Positions 1-12,674 are shown, numbered from the stretch's first letter. The stretch: 64,000 bases of DNA from Apodemus sylvaticus (GCF_947179515.1 NC_067481.1:39967704-40031703); one strand, 5' to 3'. Notes: a model not told the origin generated them from the letters alone. Program-made: numbers and translations.

Positions 1-35
<35 letters not shown>
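1..35. repeat. (AG)n microsatellite at the window edge
   Basis: Uninterrupted AG dinucleotides run to the left edge, so the true length is unknown. Confidence 0.95.
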
Positions 36-37
<2 letters not shown>

Positions 38-242
38 AAGACCAGAAACTGGTTGCCTATAGCTTTCCTCCTTTGTTTTGTGTGCTCTGTGTCAGAAACA
101 CAGCAAATCATGTCTATTTTTTAAGGTCATAATTGATGAAATGCCTATTGAATCACAATATATTGCAGTGGGTTTTATATTTATTTTGGTTGTTGGATTT
201 ATTTATTTATTCATGTATTCATTATTTATTGTGAGAGGGTTT

Positions 243-360
243 TTCTATACAGTCTTGACTACTCTGGGGTTTGTTCTTGAAACTAGGGAGGCCTCAAATT
301 CAGACATCCACCTTCCTCTTTCTCCCCATTGCTGGAATTAAAGGAGTGCACCACCACTTT
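243..360 (-). mobile_element. B1 SINE remnant, unit 1
   Basis: Degenerate antisense B1. The GGAATTAAAGGAGTGCACCA segment corresponds to the B1 box region. Equivalent remnants lie at the same place in the other units, so the insertion predates the segmental duplication. Confidence 0.65.
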
Positions 361-1284
361 GATGAAGATCCAGTAGGTGTAATGGAAGCAACTAGCAAGA
401 CAATTCTCCTTTCATTGGCAACTCTGGATGAGGCAAACACAGGTTCATTTATTTGACTTTAATCAGTAATATTAACTCTCAGATCATATATTGCACAACA
501 CAAGATAAATACATCTATCTACATCCACCTGAATACATGTGTGCATGAGTTACAGAAAGAACTCCAAACTGTCCACAGCAGAATTCAAGAGCTTTCAGAA
601 GTCCTCAGAAACAGGGAAAGAAAGAAATGTAAGAAAAATCTAAGTGGATGAGATAATGATGCAGGGTGTAGGGTAGAAGCTGAAGCCACTGTTGTGGCTG
701 CAAGTGAGGTCACTTAATGTCACCAGCTTGAAAGCTGAGCTTTAGAAATGAGCTTAACTGCAGAAGCAAAGAGCAGAATCCAGCCTGGATGAAGGAACTG
801 GACAACAGATGGATGGCAGGTCCAGAGGGGTGAACAGGAAGTTAGGCAGATACAGGAACTACATAGAAGGAGACATAGGTCATCATCTAAGAAGGTAAGA
901 CAGGAGAGGCACAGGAGCACTGCTGTGAAACAAACAGACATGGGACACCTCATATTGGCAGATGAAGAAGGGATCTAGAAAAGAGAAGTGATGCTAAATG
1001 TTTCCTGGTGACATTCTCTTCTGAACAGGAAGGGTTTGCCTTTCTTCACTGACACTTTGTAGCAATTTTCCATAGATGCCAACAATTCTGAAAGAAGCAG
1101 TCATCAAACCTGGGCATGGCTTACACCCCATCCAGGAAGGCCAGGAGAACAAAAGCAACTCGCAGATGCCAGGGCCGGCCTAGAAGGGTAGGAATGGACC
1201 CGACATTCCTGGAGCTCGTTCACTGTAGTTCTTACTCCCAACATGGACTCAAATTGGAGTTTCTAATGTATGCTTTTAAATCTT

Positions 1285-1500
1285 TTTGCATTCTTTCAGA
1301 GTGTGTTCATGTGTGGTGCGGTGGGTTGGTATACCTGCACTGAATACAGGATTCTGAAGAAGTCAGAGCTGTTAGGTCCACTTGGACCTGGAGTAATTGG
1401 AAGTTCTGAACCATCACAAGTTGATACAGGCAACTGTGCTGAGGTTCTCTGGAAGAGCAGTATATGCTATAAACCTCTGATCCAGCTCGTCAGCCTCTTA
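1285..1500 (-). mobile_element. B3 SINE, unit 1
   Basis: Antisense B3-like SINE with the CTGAATACAGGATTC and GGTTCTCTGGAAGAGCAG hallmarks. It is shared with 9060-9245 in unit 2, so it predates the duplication. Confidence 0.65.
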
Positions 1501-1763
1501 ACTCACTCTAAGATCCCAGACACCAAAGATCATGGCTGTGCCTCAGGAGTTTGATATACACTGCTGCAGGATGTTGTATTGCTTTACAATGGAGAATTTC
1601 TGAGCCATATCTCCTTCTGAATCATTATCCATCAAATAAATGCAGTTCCAGGAGACCTGCTTTATGAGACAGACATGCTAATATCATTTTGGCTGCTTGA
1701 ATGGACTTATGTAAAAGACTACTCCTAGATAATATACTTATGTCTCTTGCCTTGTCTCTCATT

Positions 1764-2457
1764 ATAAATGTGACATGTACCCAGAGACTGTCCTACCTGG
1801 CAATTCATCCTATAAATAGTCACCAAACCCCGACACTATTATGGATGACAAGAAGTGCTTGCCAAAAGGAGCCTGTTACTGTTGTCTCTGGAGGGATCCT
1901 GCCAGAGCCTTACAGATACAGAGGCAGATGCTAGCAGTCAACCATTGGACTCCCAGTGGAGGAGTTGGAGGGAGGACTGGAGGAGCTGAAGGGGTTAGCA
2001 GCCTCATGGGAAGAACAAGGATGTCAGCCAACTAGAAGCCCCAGGGCGGCTCTGAGGGACTAAGCCATCAAATAAGCAGTACAGATGGTTCCAGCCAAAA
2101 GTGTGGCAGAGAAATGCATCGTTGGACATCAGTGGGAGGAGAGGTCCTTGGTCCTATGAAGGCTTAATAGATGCCCCCAGTGTGGGGAAATCAAGGGGAG
2201 GTAGGTGATAGTGGGTTGGGTGGAGGGACATCTTCTTAGAGGCAGGGGGTGGAAGGATGGTTTGGGGGTTTTCTGAGAGGGGGATAACAGAAAACCAGGA
2301 AAGGATATAACATTTAAAATGTAATGAAGAATATATTCAATAAAATTTTTTTAAGAAAAATAAAAATAAATAAAAAAGTCAATTCTTATTTATTTAATAG
2401 GAAATTCAAAATATAAATGAATAAATCTCCAATGTGAAAAAAAATAAATGTGGCATG
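1764..2457 (+). mobile_element. 5'-truncated L1 3' UTR with target-site duplication and possible 3' transduction
   Basis: Positions 1778-2376 match the murine L1 3' UTR (CACCAAACCCCGACACTATT-type start, CAATGGGAGGAGAGG-type core) and end in AATAAAA and an A-rich tail. About 60 bp of non-L1 sequence and a second A-run (2436-2443) follow. The flanks are direct repeats, ATAAATGTGACATG at 1764-1777 and ATAAATGTGGCATG at 2444-2457. Unit 2 has the empty site near 9520-9545, which confirms the boundaries. Confidence 0.85.
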
Positions 2458-2589
2458 GAGAGAATTTACCTAGGAGGACTTCGTCCTGGGACTGATGGGA
2501 TGCTGAGAGCTCACTGTACATGGGAGGCTGCAGGGATGGCTCTGTAGATCAGGACAATCAATGGGATGTGAAAATAAGAAGAGATCAAC

Positions 2590-2745
2590 AAAAATAATGC
2601 TGAAGACAGTTTATTTTGGACACATTGGTACCACATTGTATATCTTTGTCTTCTAAGGATGCTATTCTGGGGCAAGGAAGTAGCCAAGCCTGGTCTCTGT
2701 GGATTCACAAGAAATCTTCTGGGGCTGGCCATCAGTCATGCTTAT
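2590..2745 (-). other. Candidate non-coding terminal exon and poly(A) signal for the WAP genes
   Basis: On minus, an AATAAA lies at about 2599-2604, followed by CTGTCTTCAGC. The intact WAP gene has a splice-donor-like GTGAGT immediately after its stop codon, which implies a 3' UTR exon somewhere downstream, and this conserved block is the best candidate. The equivalent position in unit 2 (near 9690) reads AATGAA, a lost signal. The acceptor is not clear. This is inference only. Confidence 0.3.
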
Positions 2746-3635
2746 AAAATGGAATATAGATTTGATCATGACATTTCCTCAGCTTAGAAACCACTCGTTG
2801 TTCAACCCTTACTCTCTGCTTGGCAGCTCATTGGTGACTGGATGTGGGTTTATTGTCCTGTCCCCCACCCAGACACCACAGATGTCTGTAACAAGCAATT
2901 CCCCAACTCCCAAGGAAGGCCCAGACTTCTGTGTTTGATCCTTACTCCCTCATCTGGTTGGCTTTGTGCGTCCTAACTTAAGCTACTCCTAGTTGATCTC
3001 TACTCTGACACCTTCCCAGGCAAAGGTAGTCACTAGTGTTAGAACTTACTAGAAACTGGTGCAGAGCTCATAGACACACAGACTCTTTCTACAGTCTAGT
3101 TATAGTTATATTCATCTTTGTCTCTTCCTTGTGACACATGCCTGCCTGACATGTAAGGTATTCAGTAAATGAATGTTCCCATTGTCTTCATTGTCTTCTC
3201 CCTCCCAGGAGCTCTTGTTTCCTGAGAGAGTCAAACCTCCTTGGCTGAGGGAGAGAAGAGTGAGATAGCCCAGTTTATGACCATGTGGATCTAAGCTGTG
3301 GTGGCTTGTGTCACTTAGGTCATGGTGGAACTGTCTTTGCAGTGGAGAGGACACAGATCAGGTAGCCTGGTGTCCTTCTTTCATCTTCTTCCAGTTCCTT
3401 TCTCTTGCACATATCCAGACTCTTGTGTGCAGCCAGTGGACAAAGCAACATGGGACTGTCCAAGGAAAGTCCCCTGGGAACTGTCTCATTCCCTTAGACA
3501 TATCTTGACAGGATGTCATAGTAAAGATGACAATGTCCCTTCTAGCCTTATATATTTGAATAATCAATTCACAGTTTTTGGAACTTCGAGAAATAACTCA
3601 TTCTCTGCCCGGGAATTGCTTCTCAAGATGTAAGC

Positions 3636-3790
3636 CTGCTGGCAATGCTCCAGTCTCATGCCTATATACCTTCTTGCTTTCTACCATGAGGGTCATGGAC
3701 TCATTCTCTGAAACTGTAAGCCCAAAATAAACTTTCTTCTATAAGTTACCTCGGTCATGGTGTCCTATTACAAAACAGAAAAATTAAAAC
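3636..3790 (+). mobile_element. MaLR-type LTR 3' part, copy A
   Basis: The sequence has the murid MaLR signature: a CATGGACTCATTCTCTGAAA-like segment, then AATAAACTTTCTTCTATAAG and GGTCATGGTGTC. The same element lies just downstream of WAP exon 2 in all three copies (also near 5850-6010 and 10476-10605), so it predates the duplications. The family name is by eye. Confidence 0.5.
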
Positions 3791-4115
3791 ACAGGAATAT
3801 ACTTACTTAAAAACAGGAGCTATATAGACTTCACCACAATCACAAGCACTTCTGTATTTTGGGGCATGATTGTTTTCCTGAGCATCAATCAACACAAATG
3901 CTAGCAGCTATTGGGGAACTCTTGGGACAAGCTCCAGGTTTTACTAATTCTGAAATACACAATGATGTTTATGGAGCCTGAGGCAGTCAGAAAGTGAAGG
4001 CTGAGAATTCATGCTGGAGATCTGAAGGCTTATTGCCTGCAAGACACTAGCTTACTCTATATCCTCCTTTGTACCACAGGAATCTTCCCTCTGCTTGACC
4101 AGCTCTGGTCTTGCC

Positions 4116-4502
4116 CTTAAGTGTAGCTGCCAGCAGCCACATGTAAACCGGGTTACCTGTTGAGAGAATTTTGGGGTTATAGGGACAGAGGAGGCGAAAA
4201 GAGGTTTGAGTCAAGGCGGGGATTCCGGTCAAGACTGGTTTTAATAATTTTAAGACAGGTTAAATAGTCTTTTGGGGGATCGACCAACCCCCCACAAGTC
4301 TGTGGCTTCAGAGGCGGTTCTGTGAATTCTCTGGCTCCAGGTCTCAGCGGGTCGTCTGCCTCCGGGCCGGCGACTTGGCGACTCAGGTAAACGCTTGGGG
4401 GCGGTGTCAATAGCTGAGGTGCGGAGCCTATTGTTCACAGAACAAAGGCCGGAGACTTGCCAGCCAGCTTAGTTGGGGGGGGGGGGGGAGGAGACACTTA
4501 AG
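4116..4502. mobile_element. Solo LTR (ERVK-like) flanked by 6-bp CTTAAG
   Basis: The LTR spans 4122-4496 (375 bp), begins TGTAGCTGCC and ends GGAGACA, giving the TG...CA termini. Direct repeats CTTAAG flank it at 4116-4121 and 4497-4502; 6 bp is typical of ERVK insertions. The paralogous site at about 6330 has a single CTTAAG and no LTR. There is no internal retroviral sequence, so it is a recombination-derived solo LTR. It is GC-rich (TCGGCC/CGGGCC stretches) and contains a poly-G run at about 4475-4488. Orientation is unresolved. Confidence 0.82.
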
Positions 4503-4765
4503 CCTGAGTATTGATTCTGGCCCTTGGAAGAGTGTTCTCCCTCTGCACATCCTATAAGGTCTTAAGTAGAAAGAACCTTTCACCATCACAGCCTGTCTTT
4601 ACACCTCAGAAAACACCATTAAATCTTTAATGACAGCCACACCTCTCTCATCCCAAAAGACCATGGTTCCTCTCTGAGCAAGTGCTTTCATGAGTACCAT
4701 ATGAAAGGCACATCACACAACCAATGTAGCTGTCCTGACCTATATCACAGCTTTAGTTACATGCA

Positions 4766-4768
<3 letters not shown>

Positions 4769-4815
<47 letters not shown>

Positions 4816-4938
4816 CTCTCTCTCCTTCCCTCTTTCTCTCTCTCCTTCCCTCTCTCTCTCTCTCCCTCCCTCTCTCTCTCCCCTCTCTCTCCCTCTCCCT
4901 CCTCTCCCCTTTCCTGCCTCTCCCTCTCTCTCTCTTCA
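4769..4938. repeat. (TC)n polypyrimidine tract in pseudogene A intron
   Basis: Imperfect TC/CCCT repeats of about 170 bp. The homologous intron position in the intact gene has only about 58 bp (6598-6655), and copy C has almost none. Long hypothetical ORFs here on either strand are low-complexity artefacts. Confidence 0.95.
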
Positions 4939-5849
4939 CTCTCTTAAGAACACAAGATGGGCATAATGGCCACTTCCATAGGCCAAAGGGAATGAGTTTG
5001 ATCCAAGCCATTGCCACATTCTCTTTGATACCTCAGCCCAAGGCAATACTGGGGTTGAGCTCTCTCCAATTTCAGTTTTGGTCACCTTAACATGCTTATT
5101 TTTGGGAGAAGACAGAGCACAAGCAATATTTATGTTCATAATGATCAAAGCCACCATAAAGAAGATTGTGACTGTGTTCCTGTTAACTCTGACTGGGCTG
5201 ACCTCGCAAAGTAATTTATACCCTCAATAAATCTAGAGGTACCAGTATAAGTTGAAAGCAGTCAATGGAAGATTCTATAAAAGCAAGAGCTTTTCATAAA
5301 GTGCCTGCCAACAATCTGGCTCCTTTGTTTGTTGCATACCTGCCTTGTCTCTAATTGTCCTTTGTTAGATCCAGATGATAACAATGAGTCAAGAATACAG
5401 TTCTCCACTGTGTTATTCATTACTTCATGGCTTGGCCCTTGTATGAATGATGAGAAAAGGAACTCTTTCTTTCTGTGTAGCTCAGTGTCTCAGAGTGAGA
5501 GCTGAAGTAGAGAGGCCTAGTGAGGAGTGTCAGGGCTGTCTATCATGTTCCTTTGTCATGGAAAGGACTCTTGTGCGTAGTCAGTGGACAAAGCAACTTG
5601 GAACTGTCCAAAGAAAGCCACAAGGAAACTGGCTCACTCCCTTGGACAGATATCTGCAGGATGATGTCATCTAGATGATAATGTCCCTCATAGGCGTATA
5701 TATTTGAATTTTTTGTTCACAGTTTTTGGAACTTTACAGGAAAAGATTAGGAGCTATGGCTTTGTTGATGGAACTGTAATGATGGGGACAGGCTTGGACA
5801 TCTCAGAGGCCCATACCATTCTCAGATATCTCACTCTCTGCAGCCTCAG

Positions 5850-6010
5850 GATTGCTTCTCAAGATGCTCCAGGGCCATACCTACCTGTCTGCCTCCATGC
5901 TCCCCACAACCATGATGATCATGGACTTACTCTCTCAAACTGCAATCCCCCAATAAACTTTCTTCTATAGGTTTCCTCGGACATTATGTCTTATCACAAC
6001 TAGAGAAATG
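5850..6010 (+). mobile_element. MaLR-type LTR 3' part, copy B
   Basis: Paralogue of 3636-3790. It carries AATAAACTTTCTTCTATAGG and a TCGGACATTATGTCTTATCA-like end, directly downstream of the intact WAP exon 2. Confidence 0.5.
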
Positions 6011-6032
6011 TAAGACAGGGGACTATACTCAC

Positions 6033-6903
<871 letters not shown>

Positions 6904-7240
6904 GTTGGCTCTGGCGGGGCTGAGCTCACAAGAAATGTATACTCTCAATAAAGCTAGAAGCGTGGGGTGAGAGTAGAGAACCAGTGGGGAATTCTACAAA
7001 AACAAGAGCTTTCCACAAATGTCTGCCAATTACTGGCTCCTTTTTCTCTTTTATACTTGGCTTATCTCTAATTATTCATTGTTAGATCCAAATGATAACA
7101 ATGAAAAAAGCAAGAATGCAGTTCACCATTGTGGTACTCATTACACCACAGCTTGGCCCTTATATTAATGATGATCAAATAAAGTGTTTATTTCTGTGTA
7201 GCTCATCCTCTCAGAGTGAGAGCTGAAGCCTACATACCCA
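6904..7240 (-). promoter_or_regulatory. 5' flank and promoter region of the intact WAP gene
   Basis: About 340 bp upstream of the ATG is conserved with 5182-5540 and 11452-11790, including a block around AAGCAAGAGCTTTCCACAAA. Copies A and C carry TTTTATA (minus reading) about 100 bp upstream of the ATG. The intact copy reads TTTTTGTA there, so its TATA-like element is weakened. The transcription start was not located. Confidence 0.45.
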
Positions 7241-8000
7241 GTGAGGAATATCAGGCCCACCTGTGGCTTCCTGGACACCCAGTTACATGAGAATGTTGCA
7301 TACTTCTGGGAAACATGGAGATTGTGTCCTCTCCAGCTTTATAAATGAGGGTCCTAAACAGGTGTGGAATCTGGGGTTCCCCTTGCCTGCAGAAAAAGTA
7401 ATGAAATCCATCCTGAAAGAGATGAATATTCAAAAACATCAAATTTGCTGGGGTCAGGTAAGCATAAAGAGGCAGGCTCTACTATGACAGCTGGTTGTTT
7501 TTGACCAATGCTTTTCTGTAAGACAGGTTTTATACAGAAGGCTGCGTATGTGAGCAGTGGAGAGATGGAGCAATGGGAGTCCTAGGAGAACATGCAGTGT
7601 CCCTTGTCCCTGAGCAGAGGCTGCTTCTTACACTATCCCTATTATAGAATCTCAGAGACAGAGTTGATTGAGCTTGACAGTCCAAGAGCTGTGGGCATGG
7701 CCCAGACATTGTGTGTCTGGCTTTGCAGTGTCTTCTCTTTGTAGGGTTCCTTCTCAGGGTTTTAGGGGTTGGATCACGTGCTTTGCTGCTTGCGTTTCAG
7801 TCCTTCCTTCAAAATATGAGCAGGGGTTCCTGGATTTCTGTCACTTTCCCTCTCTGTTGTGTGGCTGCTGTGTCAAAAACAGAGGCAAATTCATTTGTAC
7901 CTGTTTATAATGACATAATTTATGGAATAACCATAAATTTACAACACACAGCAGTTTTTGTTACTTTTTAAATTAATTAATTTATTTATTTGCATTGCTT

Positions 8001-8133
8001 TTGGTTATCATGATAAGGTTTCTCTCTGTAACACTGGCTGCCCTGAAACTTGCTCTGTAGCCCACTCAGAGGTTCTCTTATGTGTGCCTCCCCAGCTCAA
8101 GGATTAAAGGTGTGTGCTGCCATCCATCGCCTT
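8001..8133 (-). mobile_element. B1 SINE remnant, unit 2
   Basis: Antisense B1 with AAGGTTTCTCTCTGTAACA and GGATTAAAGGTGTGTGCTGC. It is the paralogue of the remnants at 243 and 12528. Confidence 0.75.
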
Positions 8134-9059
8134 AAGACAGCAGTTTTAATGGAAGGAACTGGCCAGATTTGTTGAATTTCAATGGCAACCTTGGATAAGC
8201 AAACACTGGTTCTTTTATTCTAAACATACTTGCTAGTAATAACTCTCAGATTAGATGTTACACAACATATACTAAATATTTCATCTATACACACAGATAT
8301 ACATATATACATGTCTTCTAGAAAAGGTTGTAAGGCTTAGTTGACCACAGCAGCATTCAAGAGGTTTGAGTCCTGAGAAGCAGAGAAACAGAGAAATATA
8401 AGTAGAGTCTAGATTGGTGAGATAATGAACCAAGGTGTAGAGGAGAAGCTGGAGAAACGGTGGGGACTGCAAGTGAAGCCACTTCATGTCACCAGCTTGA
8501 AAGCAAAGCTGTAGAGTTGAGCTTAACTCTAGAAGCAAAAAACAGGACCTGGATGAAGGAACTGGAGGACAGATAAATGGCAGGTCCACATGGGTGAAAG
8601 AGAAGATAGACAGATGACGGTACCACATAGAAAAAGAGACATGGGCCATCAAGTAATAAGGTAAGCCCTGAGAGGCTCAGGAACAGTGCTATAATACAGT
8701 CAGACATGGGACACCTAACTTTATCACATCAAGTTTGGGGATTTAAAAAAGATAATAAAGTCTAAATGTTACCTGGTGAGATTTCTCTCCTGAACAGGAT
8801 GGGTTTGCCTTTTCATCACTGAGCCTTTCCAGCATCCTCCATAAACCCCAGAAATGCTGAGAGAACCAGCAATCAAAGCAGTACAGGCTTGCACCCTATC
8901 CGTTTATGGCCAGGGGAAGGCTGAAGCTCCTTCCAGATACCTATGCTTGCTTACCTAGAAGGGTTGGGGTGATCCCCACATGCCAAGAGGTATTTCACTT
9001 AGGTTCTGATTCCTAGATAGATAGGAATTGGTACATCTAGTCTATGCTTTGTAAAGGTA

Positions 9060-9245
9060 TTAAAAATTTTTATGTGTATTGATTTAGGAGGTTATTTGTG
9101 CACTGAATGCAGGATTCAGAGGAGATCAGAGGTGTCAGATCCCTCTGGAGCTGGAAGTATAAATTCTGAATCACCTGGTGTAGATGCTGGAGACTGAGCT
9201 CAGATTCTCTGGAAGAGCATTATCTCCTATTAACCACTGAGCCAG
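9060..9245 (-). mobile_element. B3 SINE, unit 2
   Basis: Antisense B3-like SINE (AATGCAGGATTCAGAGGAGA, GATTCTCTGGAAGAGC, ACTGAGCCAGCTC). Paralogue of 1285-1500. Confidence 0.7.
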
Positions 9246-10475
9246 CTCCTCAATCTTTTAACTCATGCTAAGAAGAACCCATACACCAAAGGTCCTGTTT
9301 GTGCATCTTGTGTTAGATATCCAGTGCTGAAGGATATTGTATGTCATAGAATGGAGAATTCCTCAGTTCTTCCTGTTCCTCCTGAATCACCACCCTGTAA
9401 ATACAGCTCTAGTCTGTCTCCTCTGTGCAATGTGCTTAGTTCATTTTGATTGTTTGACTAGACATATGTTCACAGAGTGACCATAGAAAATGTCCTCATG
9501 TTCCTAGCCTTGTCTATGATATAGATGTGAAAGAGGGAGATGAATTATTGGGAGGACCTTTCCTATATCTGCTGGGATTCTGAGGGCTCAGGGTCTAAGG
9601 GAGTCCAAAGGGATGGCTATGCTAATTAGAGGACTCAATACAATGCACACAGAAAAGTCTTCAACAAAAAGAATCTAAAGGTTAGTTCATTTGGGGCACA
9701 AACACAATAGGAAGCTGTCATCACATTATAGATCTTCATTCTCTAAACTTACAATCCTAGATCTATGGAGCAGCCAAGCATGAGCTCTCTAGATTCAGAA
9801 GAAATCTTCTCAGGATGTCCATCAATAATGCTTATAAAGACCGAATCCATCTTCCACACGACTGTCATCTGTCTAAAGATTTGATCATGACATTTCCTCT
9901 GCTTAGAAACCTCTAGTTTAGCCCTCATTTTCTTTTGGTTATCTCATTGCTGATTGGATGTGAACTTCTTGTGGTGTCTCTCACCCAGATACCACAGCTA
10001 TCATGCACAATCAATTCCCATCTCAAACAAAGGCCCATATTTCTCACACCATTTGATCCTCCCCTCCTTGTCTGCTGGGATTTAGGTGTCCTAACTTAAG
10101 CTTCTTCTAGTTGATCTCCACCCTGGCAAAACTAGTTTCTACTCTTAGAAACTGCTAGAAACAGGTGCAGAGATCATGATGGCAGGTGGGCTGTTATGTT
10201 GACCTTTGAATCTCCATTCTAGCACAAGCCTGTCTGGCTATAAGCAATTCAGTAAATGAATAATCCCATTAACTCCATTGCCTTCTGCCTCCCAGAAACA
10301 CTTGTTTTCTGGGATAATCAAACCTTTCTGTCTCAGGGGGAGAAGAGTAAGATGTCTCAGATTATGACCATGTGACCCCACATCTTGTTGACATGTGTTC
10401 CCTTTAGAGTCATTGTGAGATTTTTTTTTTTTTTTTTTTACACAGTGGAGAGCTACTGAGAGTGTAGCCCAATGT

Positions 10476-10605
10476 CCTGCTGCCATGGTCCACACCGTGA
10501 TGGTCATGGACTCACTCACTGAACTTGTAAGGCTCTAATGAACTGTTTCTTCTGTAAGTTCCCTTGGTCGTGGTCTCATCACAACAATAGAAAAGCATAA
10601 TGCAG
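10476..10605 (+). mobile_element. MaLR-type LTR 3' part, copy C
   Basis: Paralogue of 3636-3790, with GGTCATGGACTCACTCACTG and a GGTCGTGGTCTCATCAC-like end. A poly(T) run (10421-10439) lies just upstream. Confidence 0.45.
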
Positions 10606-10624
10606 GAGTATACAAACTTTCAAG

Positions 10625-11451
10625 TGATGTGGATTTAGGAGATATGCATATGGGATCATGTCAACATTGCAGCACTTCATTTTCTTGGGGCATGAGTCAT
10701 CTCCTGAGCATTGCACAATACACTTTCCACATACTTCCTGGGGGCAGTTTGGGACAAGTTTTGGGTTTTTCTAATGCTGAAATAATATGCAATGTTATTT
10801 ATGAAGCCTGAAGAAATCAAAAAGACAAGCTTGTGTATTGACACTAGAGATCAGAACATCAATCACACGCAGGAAACTAGATTATTCCATATCTTCCTTT
10901 GTGCCCTATGGCTCAGCTTCACCAGCTCCAGTCTTACTCTTAAGCTAAACTGTAGATTCTGGCCCTGGGGAGAGTGTTCTCCCCTTCCACGGCCTATGGA
11001 CTCTCAGTAGAAAGAAACTTCCACCATCACAACCCCGTCTTTACACCTTAGAAGACGCCACAAAACCTCTAATGACAGTCACACTCTCTCATCCCACCAG
11101 ACCCTTGATTCATCTCTAAGTCCCATAAGTCCCATATGCAAGGCATATCTCCAAAACTAGGGGAGCTGCCCTGATCTGTATCAAAGCTTCTTTTGGATAC
11201 CTCTGAGCCTCTGTCTCTAAGAAAGATAAGGAATGCAGAGTGATCACTCTTCTAAGTCAAAGGGAGTGAGTTTGACCTAAGCAGTGTGCACATGGCTTTC
11301 CCCTGTGGTAGCTTAGGCCTGGGATTGAGCCCTCTCTGCTTTCAGCTTGGATCCCCTTAACACACTTACTTTTAGGATTAGTCAGAGCACAAGTAATATT
11401 CATCTTTATGGCAATCTAAGCTACCAGAACCAAGACTGGGGCTGTCTTCAT
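10625..11451 (-). pseudogene. Wfdc17/18-like WAP-domain pseudogene (copy C)
   Basis: Exon 1 (11370-11451) keeps the ATG (11449-11451), the MKTAP start and a good GTAAGT donor, but codon 12 is TAG (11416-11418). Exon 2 starts at 10776 after a TTTCAG acceptor and begins L-E-K-P-K-T-C-P-K. It then carries a net 4-bp gain relative to the intact copy near 10720-10735, which shifts the frame ahead of the third cysteine. The region after KCCN has diverged and the last cysteines are gone. A long plus-strand ORF across exon 2 is an antisense shadow. The stop and the frameshift are independent lesions, so this copy is dead. Confidence 0.87.
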
Positions 11452-12527
11452 GTTGGCTCCGGCTGGGCTGACCTCACAAAGTAATTTATACCCTCAGTAA
11501 ATCTAGAAATATGTGTGAAAGTGGAAGCAATCAATGGGGGATTATATAAAAGCAAGAGCTTTCCACAAAGCGCCTGCCTAAAACCTGGCTCCTTTGTTTG
11601 ATTGTTGCATACCTGACTTATCTCTAATTGTCCTTTGTCAGATCCAGATGATAACCACGAGTCAAGAATACAGTTCTCCATTGTGTTATTCATTACTTCA
11701 CAGCTTGGCCCTTGTTTGAATGATGAGAAAAGGAAATATTTTTTCTGTGTAGCAGCTCAGTGTCTCAGAGTGAGAGCTGAAGCAGAGAGGCCTTGTGAGA
11801 AGTGTCGGGGCCCATCTTGTTTTCCTGGACATCCAGTTACATAAGGATATAACATGATCTTGGGGGAAATGGTAGTTGTGTCCTTTGGAGCTCTGCAGAT
11901 GAGAATCCTAAACATTGTGAATCTGGGCCACTCTTATGTGCAGAGGTAGGAAACGAAGTCACTCCTGGAAGAGATGGATACTCAGAGACATCAAACTGGC
12001 AGGGGTCAGTTGAAAGTCAGGAGGCAGACTCCCCTAGGATGGGTGGTTGTCTTTGTCCAGTGCTTTTCTGTAAGTCGGGACTTCATACAGAAGGCTGCAT
12101 GTGTGAGCAGTGGAGGGATGGGAGCCCTAGGAGAACATGCAGTGTCCAACATGCAATGTCCTTTGTTCCCAAGCCATGACCCTGCTTCCTTTGCTGTCCT
12201 GACAGTAGGCTCTCAGAGACAAAGCTGCAGCTGCACAGTCCAAGAGCAGTGGGAATGCTCCCCACACCATGTGGCTGCCTCTGCAGTCGCTTCTCTCTGT
12301 AGGGTCCTTCTCAGGGTTTAAGGGGGTTTGTTTGATCACATGCTTTGTTCCATGAGTGTCCAGTTCTTCCTTCAGATTGAGGAGACATTCCTGTGTGACT
12401 GTAATTTTTTCCCTTCTATTGTGTGCATGCTATGCCATAAACAGGCAAATTCATTTATATTTGTTTTTTAATGTCATAATTTATGCCATAACCACATATT
12501 CACATCATATACCTGTTTTACGTTATG

Positions 12528-12672
12528 TTTTTCCTACACAGGGCTTCTCTGTGTAGCTCTAGCTGTCCTGGACATTGCTCTGTAGATCTGGCAGGCTTCA
12601 AACTCAGTGCTCCACCTGCCTCTGCCTCCCCAGTGCTGTACTACCACCAGGATTGTACTACCACCACTTTGC
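12528..12672 (-). mobile_element. B1 SINE, unit 3
   Basis: Antisense B1 (ACAGGGCTTCTCTGTGTAGC, CTCCACCTGCCTCTGCCTCC). Its 3' flank contains the site where the L1 at 12689 inserted. Confidence 0.8.
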
Positions 12673-12674
12673 TT

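Larger units (their letters stand above)
3806..5181 (-). pseudogene. Wfdc17/18-like WAP-domain pseudogene (copy A)
   Basis: Exon 1 remnant is 5100-5181 and exon 2 remnant 3806-3949. Exon 1 aligns with the intact copy at 6822-6903 without indels over 82 bp. It has lost the start codon (AGG at 5179-5181), and the donor reads ATAAGC instead of GTAAGT. Exon 2 keeps its acceptor and a K-P-G-A-C-P-K start, but has an in-frame TGA at 3885-3887 and further stops replacing the CC and C-terminal cysteines. The intron carries a solo LTR (4122-4496) and a long (TC)n tract. It is not translatable as a WAP protein. Confidence 0.88.
7851..12415. repeat. Segmental duplication unit 2
   Basis: This repeats the unit 1 landmark order: B1 remnant (8001-8133), the block near 8490-8600, B3 (9060-9245), the block near 9544, the polyadenylation-side block (9680-9850), MaLR-like tail (10476-10605), WAP exon 2 and exon 1, and a 5' flank (11530-12100) matching 5260-5560 and 6980-7600. 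It lacks the L1 and the solo LTR found in unit 1, so those inserted after the duplication. The only gene-like content is the WAP pseudogene at 10625-11451. Confidence 0.85.

Noticed and set aside
4701..5090. 129-codon plus ORF rich in Ser/Leu and its minus counterpart rich in Glu/Arg
   Set aside because: They translate the (TC)n tract in the pseudogene intron, and the composition is that of a simple repeat.
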